47,353 nucleotides of DNA from JAZQHR01 sp045540695 (GTDB lineage: Bacteria; Bacillota; Clostridia; UMGS1810): contig JAZQHR010000093.1 of assembly GCA_045540695.1 (NCBI GenBank), positions 1 through 47,353 of the forward strand. The letters are read 5' to 3'. Of this stretch, positions 23,959 through 33,041 are shown in pieces. The notes under the pieces were generated by a model that saw only the letters and a program-made list of their open reading frames with translations, searched no databases and was not told the origin of the DNA. The position numbers were made by a program, and so were the translations under genes. How positions within the stretch are numbered: the stretch's first letter is position 1; each line of letters opens with the position of its first letter.

Positions 23959-25650
23959 TCAAATATATGTATTTAGCAAATCAAATGTTAACGTATTACT
24001 CCAGCCATAATCCCTTATCGACTGTGCACGTACTGCAAAATCGTATGGCTCAAACGCATCTCCTTTTCGGTTGAATGATGCAGGAGGTATTTTGTTTTCG
24101 CAGTCATAAAATTCGTAAACAGTGCCGGTACGCATATACCAGGTGTTTATCACGTCTACCGTTTTTAATCTTAATTCATACGCCAGCTTGTCAAAACCGT
24201 ATTCATCCAGACCTTCTGCTATCATATAATTGTAGTTTATCCACACAGGACCTCTCCACATATCCGAGCCAAAGGTTGCGTCCTTTTTTGAAATGCTTGG
24301 TACAGGGAAATCTGTGTAAAATGTTTCAGGGTTTGTAAGGTGAGTAAAAAGCGCCTTTGCCTGATTTTCATCGCAGATGCCTGCAAATAGCGGTAAGAAT
24401 GACGATACCGACTGAATTTTATGCATACAATTGTTATTTAAATCGTAATCGTAGTAGAATTTATCCTCTTCACACCACAAATGGTTATTGATATCCGATT
24501 TTATTTTTTCGTACCAATCGCTAAAGAACTTTGCATTTTCTGTATCTCCAAGCTCAAGTGCAATTTTCTGCATATATCGTGTATCGTTTGCCATAAAACA
24601 GCTGTAATCTATCGCCCATAGTCTTGAATCGGTATCAAATCTTGGCGAATTATCCATACCCGACTCGTCGCAACGGCAGTTTATATCCTCCCCGGTAAGC
24701 CACGTATAAAGCTCTTCATCTCTATCACGTCTGTTTGCCTGACACCATAAAAGAAATTTTTTATTATTCTCAAATACTTTTTTCAAAAATTCCTTATTGC
24801 CACTCTTTTTATACAGGTTATACGCACCCCATGCAATAACCGGTGGCTGTGTGATAGGCGATACACTTTGGTAGTCAAACATGTGAGGTATAAAGCCGTC
24901 ATCAGCCTGAACATCAAAATCTGTCAAAAGAAGATTTTCCGCAATATCCATATCAATATGCTTGTGGCCTATCGCGTGAAATACCGAATCCCACAGCCAC
25001 GCTTTCTTATGCGGAAGTCTGTCGGGTGTTGAATATATTCTGTTAAACGGACCTTCAGGCGTGTAAAGCTGAGTTTTCATTACTGATATAAACTTTGCAT
25101 AAAGCTTTGCGTATTTGTTGTCGTCAGAAAGCGAAAGTCTATTATATATAGCAAGCTTTTTCTCTTTTTCGGCTTCTATGTCCATAGCTATTCCTTTTTT
25201 CACAAGTGCTATTACTTCATCCTTGCTTTTGCCGTATGCGAACGCAAATTTGTCACCTTCACAAAGTATAGCGGTATATTCGCCATCGTTTGTGTCCTGA
25301 ATTTTTATATTTCCTTCTTTACTCTCAATGTACTCGCCTTCGGTAAACACTACCACATCGCAGTTTACATCGGTGTTTCCTACGATAAGATGTGTGTCTG
25401 CGTAGATAATGTGCATTTTTGTGTTATCCTTGGTGCTTACGCATATTATATCGCTTGCGACAATGTCAAAATACGGATTAACCGCACTTGTTTTCACAAA
25501 CGCAAGCTCTCTTTTGACCTTTGAATAAAATCTTATACCTATTCTGTCGCCCGAAAGCGTTCCGACAAAGTCATTGCTTGCGAATGAATTACCATCCAAT
25601 GCAGAAAATGCAAAAAGCTGTCCTTGTCCCCATTTATTTGGAATTGCCAT
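23959..25650 (-). CDS. GH63-like (alpha/alpha)6-barrel glycosidase
   Basis: The 563-residue protein resembles cytoplasmic GH63/trehalase-fold enzymes that hydrolyse alpha-glucosyl or mannosyl linkages. Motifs seen are KKAWLWDSVFHAIGH (about 208-222), GFIPHMFD, PVIAWGAYNLYKKSG, TGEDINCRCDESGMDNSPRFD (about 315-335), MWRGPVWINYNYMIAEGL (about 478) and the C-terminal GWSNTLTFDLL. There is no signal peptide, so it acts in the cytoplasm on an imported sugar. ATG 25650 is preferred over 25656 because AAGGAGAG would otherwise abut the start. It is divergent from an AraC regulator across 124 bp. The exact substrate is unknown; no transporter is adjacent. Confidence 0.85.
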   Translation of the reverse strand: MAIPNKWGQGQLFAFSALDGNSFASNDFVGTLSGDRIGIRFYSKVKRELAFVKTSAVNPYFDIVASDIICVSTKDNTKMHIIYADTHLIVGNTDVNCDVVVFTEGEYIESKEGNIKIQDTNDGEYTAILCEGDKFAFAYGKSKDEVIALVKKGIAMDIEAEKEKKLAIYNRLSLSDDNKYAKLYAKFISVMKTQLYTPEGPFNRIYSTPDRLPHKKAWLWDSVFHAIGHKHIDMDIAENLLLTDFDVQADDGFIPHMFDYQSVSPITQPPVIAWGAYNLYKKSGNKEFLKKVFENNKKFLLWCQANRRDRDEELYTWLTGEDINCRCDESGMDNSPRFDTDSRLWAIDYSCFMANDTRYMQKIALELGDTENAKFFSDWYEKIKSDINNHLWCEEDKFYYDYDLNNNCMHKIQSVSSFLPLFAGICDENQAKALFTHLTNPETFYTDFPVPSISKKDATFGSDMWRGPVWINYNYMIAEGLDEYGFDKLAYELRLKTVDVINTWYMRTGTVYEFYDCENKIPPASFNRKGDAFEPYDFAVRAQSIRDYGWSNTLTFDLLNTYI

Positions 25651-25668
25651 TTTCATCTCTCCTTACAG

Positions 25669-25697
25669 TTGACATTTAAAAATTCATTTGTTATAAT
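25669..25697 (+). promoter_or_regulatory. Consensus promoter of the AraC-family regulator gene
   Basis: TTGACA (25669-25674) and TATAAT (25692-25697) are perfect sigma-A boxes with 17-bp spacing. The predicted start lies in the palindrome at 25698-25709. Confidence 0.88.
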
Positions 25698-25763
25698 TAT
25701 ATCGATATATAAAACATAATACAAGCTAAAAAATCGACACAAATCTACAGAAAATCGATATTT
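25696..25763. promoter_or_regulatory. ATCGAT palindromes in the glycosidase/AraC intergenic region
   Basis: A 12-bp perfect palindrome TATATCGATATA (25698-25709) lies on the predicted araC-type transcript start. It overlaps a minus-strand TATAAT (25701-25696) that could serve the glycosidase gene. A second ATCGAT-centred palindrome (AAAATCGATATTT) is at 25751-25763, just before the regulator's ribosome site, and an ATCGACA half-like site lies between. These are the likely operators of the regulator, by inference. Confidence 0.5.
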
Positions 25764-25774
25764 AGGTGATATTT

Positions 25775-26617
25775 ATGGAAACTAAGTACAAATTAGAAAG
25801 TTTTGAAAATCCAAATTTCCCTGTGTATTCGTCCGCTCAAACACGTGACGGAGTGCTGGTAATTCCGCATTTTCACAAGGCAGCTGAGTTAAATATAATT
25901 ATGTCAGGTAAAGTGGAAGTAATAATAGACACTGTGCAGATAGAATGCACCAAAGGCGATATGATATTTATACCGCCATACTCGTTTCACAGCGTAAGGA
26001 GTATAAACGGCGAAGCGTCTATAAAGGGTGTGGTTTTTGAGCTTGATTTGATAAATATAAATCTGTCCGGTATAAAGCTTGACGAAATATTAAACAAAGA
26101 GATTATAAACGATTTTGTAATAGATAAAAAATGCAGTTTTTATGCCCAGCTGTCCGAAGCATTTCTAGATGCGGTAAAAATGTACCATCTGGATGAATAC
26201 AGCGCCAAAATAGAACTTCTTTCGCAACTTTATGCTATTACAGCGCTTCTTATAAAAAGATACGGATATCTTGCCGACAGTGACAAAACCGCTATGTACA
26301 AACGTATAAAGCCTGTAATAGAGTATATAAATAAAAACTATGACAAAAAAATATACATTTCAGATTTAAGCAAGATTCTAAATGTATGCGATGACCATTT
26401 AATACGCATTTTCAAATCGGTTTTAAACCAATCACCAAAGCAGTATATAACTGATAAACGCGTAGAGGAAGCTATGAAGTTAATTATAAATACAGAGCTT
26501 CCAATGTACGAAATCGCCGAGAAAGTCGGCTTTGCAAACGCCAATTATATGGCAAGTGTGTTTAGATCGACCATTTATATGACGCCAATGAAATACAGAG
26601 AGCTTACAAAACAATAA
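25775..26617 (+). CDS. AraC-family transcriptional regulator with cupin domain
   Basis: The 280-residue protein has an N-terminal cupin sensor (about residues 20-85, with HFHKAAELNIIMSG and IFIPPYSFHSV) and two C-terminal helix-turn-helix units (about 180-278, ending MYEIAEKVGFANANYMASVFRSTIYMTPMKYRE). This layout is typical of regulators of sugar-use genes. ATG 25775 has AGGTGAT 4 nt upstream; the GTG at 25766 lies inside that site. It is divergent from the GH63-like gene, its probable target, and is followed by its own terminator. Confidence 0.92.
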   Translation: METKYKLESFENPNFPVYSSAQTRDGVLVIPHFHKAAELNIIMSGKVEVIIDTVQIECTKGDMIFIPPYSFHSVRSINGEASIKGVVFELDLININLSGIKLDEILNKEIINDFVIDKKCSFYAQLSEAFLDAVKMYHLDEYSAKIELLSQLYAITALLIKRYGYLADSDKTAMYKRIKPVIEYINKNYDKKIYISDLSKILNVCDDHLIRIFKSVLNQSPKQYITDKRVEEAMKLIINTELPMYEIAEKVGFANANYMASVFRSTIYMTPMKYRELTKQ

Positions 26618-26620
26618 ACT

Positions 26621-26655
26621 AAAAAACGCCAAGTGTTATAACTTGGCGTTTTTAA
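26621..26655 (+). terminator. Terminator after the AraC-family gene
   Basis: AAAAACGCCAAGT pairs with ACTTGGCGTTTTT around a TTATA-type loop. It is symmetrical and could also stop minus-strand transcription from the GH26-like gene. Confidence 0.9.
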
Positions 26656-26784
26656 TCTAATGGTGTAATTTTTTTGCCTCGGTATTAGCTCGTTATGTAA
26701 TCCGAAATACTAGCATTTACCAGTATACCATCCAAAAGCCTTGCAAATGCCACTATATGGCAAACAAATTAAAATATGTTCCTA

Positions 26785-28494
26785 TTATTTTGTTATGATA
26801 ACCGTTTGACTTAATTCGTCCCAATCTACCATGCAATTAAAGCTTTCAGCCACCGCTCTAACAGGTACAAGAGTTCTACCACCTTGAAGCTGCGCCGGCA
26901 CATCTAATATAACACTGCTATCATTTACATACAAGATATCACTTCCTATGGTTAAAGAAATCGTAACATCTCCATTAACAGCTGTAACAGTTTGTGTATT
27001 TTCATTCCAATCAACTGTTGCACCTAGTGCTTCAAAAATCGCACGTAGGGGAACAAGAGTTCTGTCATTTTCAATTACTGGAGGTTGATCAAACCAAACC
27101 TGGTTTCCGTTTATTGTTACACTAATCTCTTCAGGTATTTGATTTGCCAAATATCCTATATCCTCACCAAAGCTAACATATCGTCCATATTTATAGAATG
27201 TATATTTCTTTGATACATTATAAGATGATATCTCCAAGGTGTGTGCACCATCCGCTAGATTTGAAATGTCCAAATCACATTTATAAGGAATTGCATCCAC
27301 AACATCATACCATTCGCCATCTACATAATAGTTTACATAAAGATCTGGTAGGTTTTCGATGTAAGCCAAAGTATACAATGGTACTATTCCTTCAGAAGCA
27401 ACTAATGTTCCTGCTGACTCTGCTGGTTGGAATACAAATTCTGACAATTCACCATATTCCGGAATATAAGCGCCACTTTCTTTAGCCTCGTTATAAATAT
27501 CAACTGCATAAGAATAATTTGAAATATCAAATTTTTCAATTTCATTGCTTCGGTATATATCAAAGTAATTAATCATTTTTATCTGAGGATATTTCATAAC
27601 TACATACCACAACATATTTCTAAGTCTAGGCGTTGCCCAGCTTTGATGATCTTCACCATAAGAGTTGGATGTTGCAACACCACCCTCACTAAGCATTACC
27701 GGCTTATTGATGTTGTTTTTCTCTATAAAATCCATAATAGGTTTTATCTTATTAGTTGCCCAAGAATAATCACCGGTCATAAAATAAACACTCTCTTTAT
27801 ATGAAGTGTTTGGATTACCCTGGAAATATTTAACAGAGTAACAACTAACACCAATCCAATCGACATAATCATCTCCCGGATAGTAATACTCAAAAGGTCT
27901 GTCTAAAGCACCTAAATCGTTTGGAGACCACACTACACCCAAGTTAGGATATTCATGAATCATATCTGCTACCCGTCTGAAAACCTCAACATATAAATCC
28001 GGGTCATCACCTAAATTAGAGCAGTTCATCTCATTCGCAAAACGAATCAACATAGGCTTGTTGTATTTATTTAATGTATCCAATGTTTTTCTGACATGAT
28101 CATAATCCACATTTGCCATATCATAAATTGTCCAACCTACCATTGTAATTACATTATCTCTTCTTATCATCTGGTTAGCAGGATAATACAAATCCGGATA
28201 GTTCATATCATCGATATTAGTAAGATAACTACTAAGTGGAAGAAGCTTTTGCGCAGTTTCCGCGATTGAACCAAGATAAGTACCACCTATCGGTTCAAAT
28301 TTTTCACCATAATATGGTGCAGAATCTACTGGTGCTTCTGCGTATAATTCAAACTCTGATTCCTGGACCATACCTAATTTTTCATAGTATAGGCTTCCCC
28401 AGTCGGGTGCCGGAAATGTAAAAGCTGAAACTGTTACACCTGTCTGCATCATTAACGTCAAAATCAAAATTATTCCTATGATTTTTTTAAACAT
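26785..28494 (-). CDS. Secreted GH26-like glycosidase with C-terminal PF07833-type domains
   Basis: The 569-residue protein has a signal peptide (1-24) and a TIM-barrel glycosidase (about 70-330). Its motifs fit GH26: RFANEMN (151-157) with Glu155 as candidate acid/base, VVWSPND (about 187), YPGDDYVDWIGVSCYS (205-220) and MLSEGG (267-272) with Glu270 as candidate nucleophile. After a linker come two half-repeats of the 'copper amine oxidase N-terminal' type (about 455-569; TLVPLRAIFEALGATVDW and TLVPVRAVAESFNCMVDW). In this family that domain is a structural or wall-linked module, not a copper enzyme. The gene overlaps the upstream acyltransferase by 19 bp, suggesting a shared exopolysaccharide task. 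Beta-mannan or beta-glucan are the family's usual substrates; which applies is unknown. Confidence 0.82.
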   Translation of the reverse strand: MFKKIIGIILILTLMMQTGVTVSAFTFPAPDWGSLYYEKLGMVQESEFELYAEAPVDSAPYYGEKFEPIGGTYLGSIAETAQKLLPLSSYLTNIDDMNYPDLYYPANQMIRRDNVITMVGWTIYDMANVDYDHVRKTLDTLNKYNKPMLIRFANEMNCSNLGDDPDLYVEVFRRVADMIHEYPNLGVVWSPNDLGALDRPFEYYYPGDDYVDWIGVSCYSVKYFQGNPNTSYKESVYFMTGDYSWATNKIKPIMDFIEKNNINKPVMLSEGGVATSNSYGEDHQSWATPRLRNMLWYVVMKYPQIKMINYFDIYRSNEIEKFDISNYSYAVDIYNEAKESGAYIPEYGELSEFVFQPAESAGTLVASEGIVPLYTLAYIENLPDLYVNYYVDGEWYDVVDAIPYKCDLDISNLADGAHTLEISSYNVSKKYTFYKYGRYVSFGEDIGYLANQIPEEISVTINGNQVWFDQPPVIENDRTLVPLRAIFEALGATVDWNENTQTVTAVNGDVTISLTIGSDILYVNDSSVILDVPAQLQGGRTLVPVRAVAESFNCMVDWDELSQTVIITK

Positions 28495-29510
28495 TTAAAA
28501 CCCTCTCTTTTCTTATAAAATATTTTTATTCTTAAAAATCCCCACAAAAAGCTTAGGAAAATCGTTGAAATTGCCCACATACATATAGTATAAGCGGGAG
28601 ATAAATTCCATGAAATTCGCTGAATTCTTTCCAATATAAAAACATGGATAAAATACGCATCCATTGTAGCCGATGCTAAAATTGAAAAGAATTTCCCTTT
28701 TGTAGAAATCATTTTTTTGCTAAAAACAAATATTGCCGCAGCTTCAAGGTAATGATTTATGGTATAGCCGCCATGAAACAGAAATTCTCCCCCGTTTTTA
28801 ACATTATACATACTGATGCACGGGAAAACAACAAATGCAATTAAACCAAGAATGCAAATGAAAATCTCTGTTTTACGAGAAAATGTGTGTTTACCTAATA
28901 TGTATCCTAAAATCATATATCCCATATATCCACATATTCCATCTTCTGTAAGATAGATATAAATATGATCACTTACTATAGTATTAATTAAAGGCTTGAT
29001 TGTTGTTTGAAAAATCGTCAATAGAAAAAAAATCCACAACATTCCTATGCTACATCTGTCAACAATTTTTTTCAAAAACGGAGCTAAAAGATATAAAAAC
29101 ATAATGGAATACATAAACCAAAGATGATATGCACTTCCATTGTTTAGAAATTCATAAAAGAAACCAAAAAGCGAAATTGGATGTTGGTTCTGTATGCTAT
29201 ATAAAACATAATAAAAAATATCATATATAACAAAAGGAATCCCTATTTTTTTCAATCTTTTCCAATAAAATGTCTTAGTATCCCCAATATCTCCCTTAAG
29301 TATTAAAAATCCGCTTATCATAAAGAAAAGAGGCACTCCGGTACGACACAACTCATTTACAAATCCGAGGCAAAACCATAATGGATATCCTAAATTGTTT
29401 AAATCACTATAGTAATTACAAATACAATGCAAGATAATTACCATGCAAATGGAAAAAGCCCTAATCGTATCAATATAACCATAATGACTTTTTTCTTGTT
29501 GTACGTTCAT
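28476..29510 (-). CDS. Membrane acyltransferase 3 family protein
   Basis: The 344-residue protein has about ten transmembrane helices and the family opening YIDTIRAFSICMVIILHC (about 12-29), with the conserved Arg and His expected for acyl transfer. A second landmark is LCRTGVPLFFMISGFLIL (about 54-71). Such proteins (COG3274/COG1835 type) move acetyl or succinyl groups onto surface polysaccharides. A consensus promoter lies 140 bp upstream, and GAGGGAGG precedes the ATG. It overlaps the GH26-like gene, so one enzyme may decorate and the other trim the same polymer. That link is inferred. Confidence 0.88.
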   Translation of the reverse strand: MNVQQEKSHYGYIDTIRAFSICMVIILHCICNYYSDLNNLGYPLWFCLGFVNELCRTGVPLFFMISGFLILKGDIGDTKTFYWKRLKKIGIPFVIYDIFYYVLYSIQNQHPISLFGFFYEFLNNGSAYHLWFMYSIMFLYLLAPFLKKIVDRCSIGMLWIFFLLTIFQTTIKPLINTIVSDHIYIYLTEDGICGYMGYMILGYILGKHTFSRKTEIFICILGLIAFVVFPCISMYNVKNGGEFLFHGGYTINHYLEAAAIFVFSKKMISTKGKFFSILASATMDAYFIHVFILERIQRISWNLSPAYTICMWAISTIFLSFLWGFLRIKIFYKKREGFKCLKKS

Positions 29511-29650
29511 ATTAACCTCCCTCTTTTATAGTTCATTGCCACATTCACACCTTATACAGGCAAAGCTGAAACAAATAATGCGAACAATATTACAAATTTC
29601 AAAATAATACTTATTTTTTATAGCATTAAAAAGTTCTTATTTTCAACACA

Positions 29651-29679
29651 ATTATATCCTGTAAACATATTAATGTCAA
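29651..29679 (-). promoter_or_regulatory. Consensus promoter of the acyltransferase-GH26 operon
   Basis: TTGACA (29679-29674) and TATAAT (29656-29651) with exactly 17 bp between them match the sigma-A consensus perfectly. The start near 29644 gives a leader of about 135 nt. Confidence 0.9.
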
Positions 29680-29952
29680 GAATAATTCCAGTTTTAGACG
29701 CATTAACCAAAGATCAATACGACGAATAACAATTATGATGAAAAGCATTCAAAAAATACAATTAGCTGATATGATAAGATAAATTTAAAAAATACAGAAT
29801 ATGAAATGATGCCATATTCTCTGCTGATTATAAATTCAGGTATTCCTTACAGGATTATGACTTTGAAAAATTCTGTAGATTACATCGCAATAAATTTTGA
29901 TTACACACAAAAAGCAGCATCATGCAATACACTCCACATATTAATTTGCAAA

Positions 29953-29989
29953 CAAAAAAATGTGTGACTCCAAACAGAGCCACACATCA
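29953..29989 (-). terminator. Terminator downstream of the amidase-mosaic gene
   Basis: ATGTGTG-CTC pairs with GAG-CACACAT on the minus strand and is followed by TTTTTTT. It lies 330 bp past the amidase-mosaic stop, after the spoIVB-tail repeat, so that repeat is probably transcribed as a 3' UTR. Confidence 0.8.
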
Positions 29990-30058
29990 AAAATACACAA
30001 TTCTGATTGTTGTCACACAAATTCTTTCACACTTGAACAAATGAACGTCTATTATATA

Positions 30059-30300
30059 CTATTTAATCTTTTCTGCCTCAGCCAACATATTTTCAATAAA
30101 AATTCCATATCCACAAGTGATGTCAATATATGACAACAATTTTTTCTTAAAATTTTTTTCAAATTCGATCTATTTTGTTGACAAAATTACCTATATTGAG
30201 AATGAAATGAGTAAATTTGTCAACAAATTTTAGCTTTGAATCATAGTGTTGCCTGAATGGATAATAGGAAAACCTAATAATTCTCCTGTTGAAATTTATC
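30059..30300 (-). pseudogene. Degraded copy of the spoIVB 3' end (copy A)
   Basis: On the minus strand 30110-30061 aligns with the last codons of spoIVB (...IFIEN-MLAEAEKIK-stop), and 30260-30289 resembles the region around the spoIVB serine motif. Between them is a roughly 130-bp AT-rich segment also present in copy B (33170-33300). Compared with copy B, about 80 bp of spoIVB sequence are missing. Within the shared segment is a perfect 12-bp inverted repeat, TTTGTTGACAAA (30175-30186) and TTTGTCAACAAA (30215-30226). It cannot encode a functional protein. Confidence 0.7.
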
Positions 30301-30317
30301 ATTTATATTAAAACAAG

Positions 30318-32846
30318 TTATTCGTATATATAACGATAAGTTACCGTTTTTTGACCATTACTTGCTGAAATTAGCTTTCCCTCTTCATCATAGTCAAAAA
30401 CAATATTATTAAATTTTGTTACCATTCCTATACTATTGTATTCAAACTCTCTGTTTATATCTTTATATCCTGCCAACAAGAAATGATGGTTTTTAATGAG
30501 TCCCATTTCATTAAGTGTAAAGGTGTCGGTTGGTGTAGTAGGATATTTATTTTTTATTGTGCAGAATGTAAGATCATCATTATAATGGAAACTCCATTGA
30601 TCTGTTTGCTCACCTTCAGTAGCAGCGATGCATAATCCATCTTTATAGGTGTATGTATAATTATTAAGTTTTGTTAAAACACCATCATCGTAAGAAAATT
30701 CCAGAGATGGTAGTTTGCCAAACATAGATATATACCCTTCCCTATAGCCCCATATATGATTCACATATGTATTTCCGTTCATATTTGCAAAAAGAGGAGC
30801 GAGCCAAGAGACGAAATCGCCACCACCATCTACTTTCTTTATAAGTCCCCGGTCATCAACTTGCACAGTTGCATCTACTGTGAATTGGGTCTTATTTTCG
30901 ACATTTTCTATGACTTCTATTCTGTACGGTTTTTGATTTTTGGGGATTATAACTACGAATTTCTTTGCCGAAATCCAATTAACATCACAATCAAATGCCT
31001 CAGCTACAGCCCTTACAGGTATCATTGTTCGATTATTAATCAACTGAGCTGCAACATCCAATGATTTTTTAATTCCGTTTATTGCTATTGATTTTTCGTT
31101 AATTGTAAATGAAACAATTTTTCCTTCTTTTGTACCTGTAGCGGTGTTTGTATTACTATCCCAACTAACTTCTGCTCCTAAGGCCTCAAATATAGTACGC
31201 ATCGGAATAAGAGTTCTTCCATCGATCAACACAGGAGGTTGATCGCATTGAAGAAATTTATTGTTAATTAATATTTTGATTTCTTTTTCCGTTGAATGAC
31301 TTGTATCATCACTTGTTATATATTTAAATGTATATCGTGTTGATGATCCTGGACCAGCTATCTCACATTCCTTCAAGTACCCCGAGGTATCATAATAAAA
31401 ATAATATGTAGGTGCCATTCCTTTTACATAATATGTTTTCAATCTTCCGGATTCATCGTATTCCCAACACTTTGTTTCAGAACCATATGATGATTCTATA
31501 ATACAATTATTGCTGTTATAGTTCAGTGAGGGAGCCCAAGTATATCCGATGTATGATTGTTCAACATTTAAATCATTTCTTTTTAAAATATCGTTTTCAT
31601 CACCAATAACCTCAATTATTTTCCCATTCTCATATTTAAATGTTATGTTCCCAAAAGGAAGGTCGCCACAAGTTACATTATTAACATTTGTATATAATGG
31701 TCTGAAATATTGATATTGTGTATCCCCGGAAAATGATTCAGGATAACCATCAGGAGAGACATTAGCTATTGAAACCAATTTTCCATTTTTGTAAGCCTCT
31801 ATTTTGTAACTTTTACCGGTTGAGCTTGCAAATATATTTGTACGTTTGGTGTCATTATTTTCTTTAAATGATAATGCATTAAAAAAATGACTTCCTAACG
31901 CCATAGTCGATTGTTGTCCATTTATGGTTATTTTATCCCAATCTTCTTTACTGCCTGCATATGTTATACTATCAGGTGTTACATAGAAAAAAGCCCCCAT
32001 TTCTATAGTTTTAACAGAAAGTGGTATGGAAACCGTTTTAACATTTTTCATTTGTACAAATGCGTATTCGCCGATTTTAGTAATTCCCTCTTCAATTATA
32101 ATATTTTTGACGGACTGCATTGCAACTATAGAACTGTTGCTCGGAAATGAAGAATATATTACATTGTTTTTTTGATTATACATTTCTCCGCTACCACTTA
32201 TTGTAAGCGTACCATTATTATCAAGTTCCCAATAAACATTATCTCCACATTTTTGCTTCGATGAAGTATTACTAGGCTTTGTGTCATTATCAGGTGTTAA
32301 TGTACTATCAGATGACACTTTGTTACTCAATTTGCTTATCTGAACTACCTTTGCACCGATATTGCATGATGCTTCGTGTTGAGAGTTTTCAGAAAAATTA
32401 TATCTTTTATTATTTAATGCAGAATTATGTGCATAAAAAGTTGCATATCCTTCAGAATCATAGCCGCCGCATATAAGAATATGTGGCCTTAAATCGCAAG
32501 TATAACACCATTGAATTACAACATCACCACGATTAAGAAGATTTTCGTTATCACTTTTGGTGACATATCCTTTGGTATTTAAGGTTAAATTTTCCCCTGA
32601 GAGACCTGATGCGTCAAGAATTGCATCCCAACAGCCTTTTGTCCCGGTTTTGGTAGGAATACTTAATCCTCCTGCCTGAACGCATTTTGAAACGAATTCT
32701 GCACACTGACTACCATCATTATCGTTAACATGACTCGCTGCATATTCCATTGCTTTGCTTACATCGTATGTAGGTGAAGCTGAAACAAAAGTGCTCAGTG
32801 ACATTATCATTATACCACTCAAAATAATACTAAGTAATTTTTTCAT
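30318..32846 (-). CDS. Secreted mosaic protein: amidase-like, leucine-rich, PF07833-type and YD-like regions
   Basis: The 842-residue protein has a signal peptide (1-23). An N-terminal amidase_6/CHAP-like papain-fold domain (about 25-165) has candidate catalytic Cys48 (SQCAEF) and His122 (RPHILICGG). A BspA-type leucine-rich segment follows (about 200-310; WELDNNGTLTISGSGEMY, TKIGEYAFVQMKNVKTVSIP). A PF07833-type double domain lies at about 525-645 (TLIPMRTIFEALGAEVSW, TMIPVRAVAEAFDCDVNW). Between and after these are aromatic-rich YD-like strands (YDESGRLKTYYVKG, FEYNSIGMVTKF, FDYDEEGKLISAS). I start at ATG 32846, which has AAAGGA 9 nt upstream. A role in cell-wall or surface-glycan interaction is likely, with peptide or amide cleavage possible. 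The combination is unusual. Confidence 0.8.
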   Translation of the reverse strand: MKKLLSIILSGIMIMSLSTFVSASPTYDVSKAMEYAASHVNDNDGSQCAEFVSKCVQAGGLSIPTKTGTKGCWDAILDASGLSGENLTLNTKGYVTKSDNENLLNRGDVVIQWCYTCDLRPHILICGGYDSEGYATFYAHNSALNNKRYNFSENSQHEASCNIGAKVVQISKLSNKVSSDSTLTPDNDTKPSNTSSKQKCGDNVYWELDNNGTLTISGSGEMYNQKNNVIYSSFPSNSSIVAMQSVKNIIIEEGITKIGEYAFVQMKNVKTVSIPLSVKTIEMGAFFYVTPDSITYAGSKEDWDKITINGQQSTMALGSHFFNALSFKENNDTKRTNIFASSTGKSYKIEAYKNGKLVSIANVSPDGYPESFSGDTQYQYFRPLYTNVNNVTCGDLPFGNITFKYENGKIIEVIGDENDILKRNDLNVEQSYIGYTWAPSLNYNSNNCIIESSYGSETKCWEYDESGRLKTYYVKGMAPTYYFYYDTSGYLKECEIAGPGSSTRYTFKYITSDDTSHSTEKEIKILINNKFLQCDQPPVLIDGRTLIPMRTIFEALGAEVSWDSNTNTATGTKEGKIVSFTINEKSIAINGIKKSLDVAAQLINNRTMIPVRAVAEAFDCDVNWISAKKFVVIIPKNQKPYRIEVIENVENKTQFTVDATVQVDDRGLIKKVDGGGDFVSWLAPLFANMNGNTYVNHIWGYREGYISMFGKLPSLEFSYDDGVLTKLNNYTYTYKDGLCIAATEGEQTDQWSFHYNDDLTFCTIKNKYPTTPTDTFTLNEMGLIKNHHFLLAGYKDINREFEYNSIGMVTKFNNIVFDYDEEGKLISASNGQKTVTYRYIYE

Positions 32847-33001
32847 TTTATACGATCCTTTCAATGCTTAAAATATGTACATTACTTTTATTTGTTAAAA
32901 CCTATGTCTTATATATCCCCTTTCAGTATATTATTTGCAAATAAAAAAAGTATGACGAATACAGCATATCACATATTTTGCAGAATTACAATGTTTTTAT
33001 G

Positions 33002-33038
33002 AAAAAATGCCCGCCTATTATTTAATAGACGAGCATTT
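33002..33038 (-). terminator. Terminator carried by spoIVB-tail copy B
   Basis: AAATGCTCGTCTATT pairs over 15 bp (with G-U pairs) with AATAGGCGGGCATTT on the minus strand and is followed by T residues. It corresponds base by base to the terminator after the intact spoIVB (34983-35017), so the terminator was duplicated with the gene tail. It would end transcription of the transglutaminase gene. Confidence 0.85.
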
Positions 33039-33041
33039 CTT

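Larger units (their letters stand above)
29511..30317. other. Long intergenic region between acyltransferase and amidase-mosaic genes
   Basis: About 800 bp without an intact gene. It holds the acyltransferase promoter (29651-29679), a terminator (29953-29988) and a degraded spoIVB-tail repeat (30059-30300). On the plus strand an open stretch of about 54 codons (29803-29967) has no ribosome site and is not recognised; it may be gene debris. The base composition is very AT-rich. Confidence 0.6.

Noticed and set aside
26656..26784. Possible short gene or repeat downstream of the GH26-like gene
   Set aside because: No open frame, conserved hairpin or similarity to the spoIVB-tail repeats was seen.
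29803..29967. 54-codon plus-strand open frame
   Set aside because: It has no ribosome site and no recognised similarity, and it is flanked by decayed DNA; it is noted only as possible debris.
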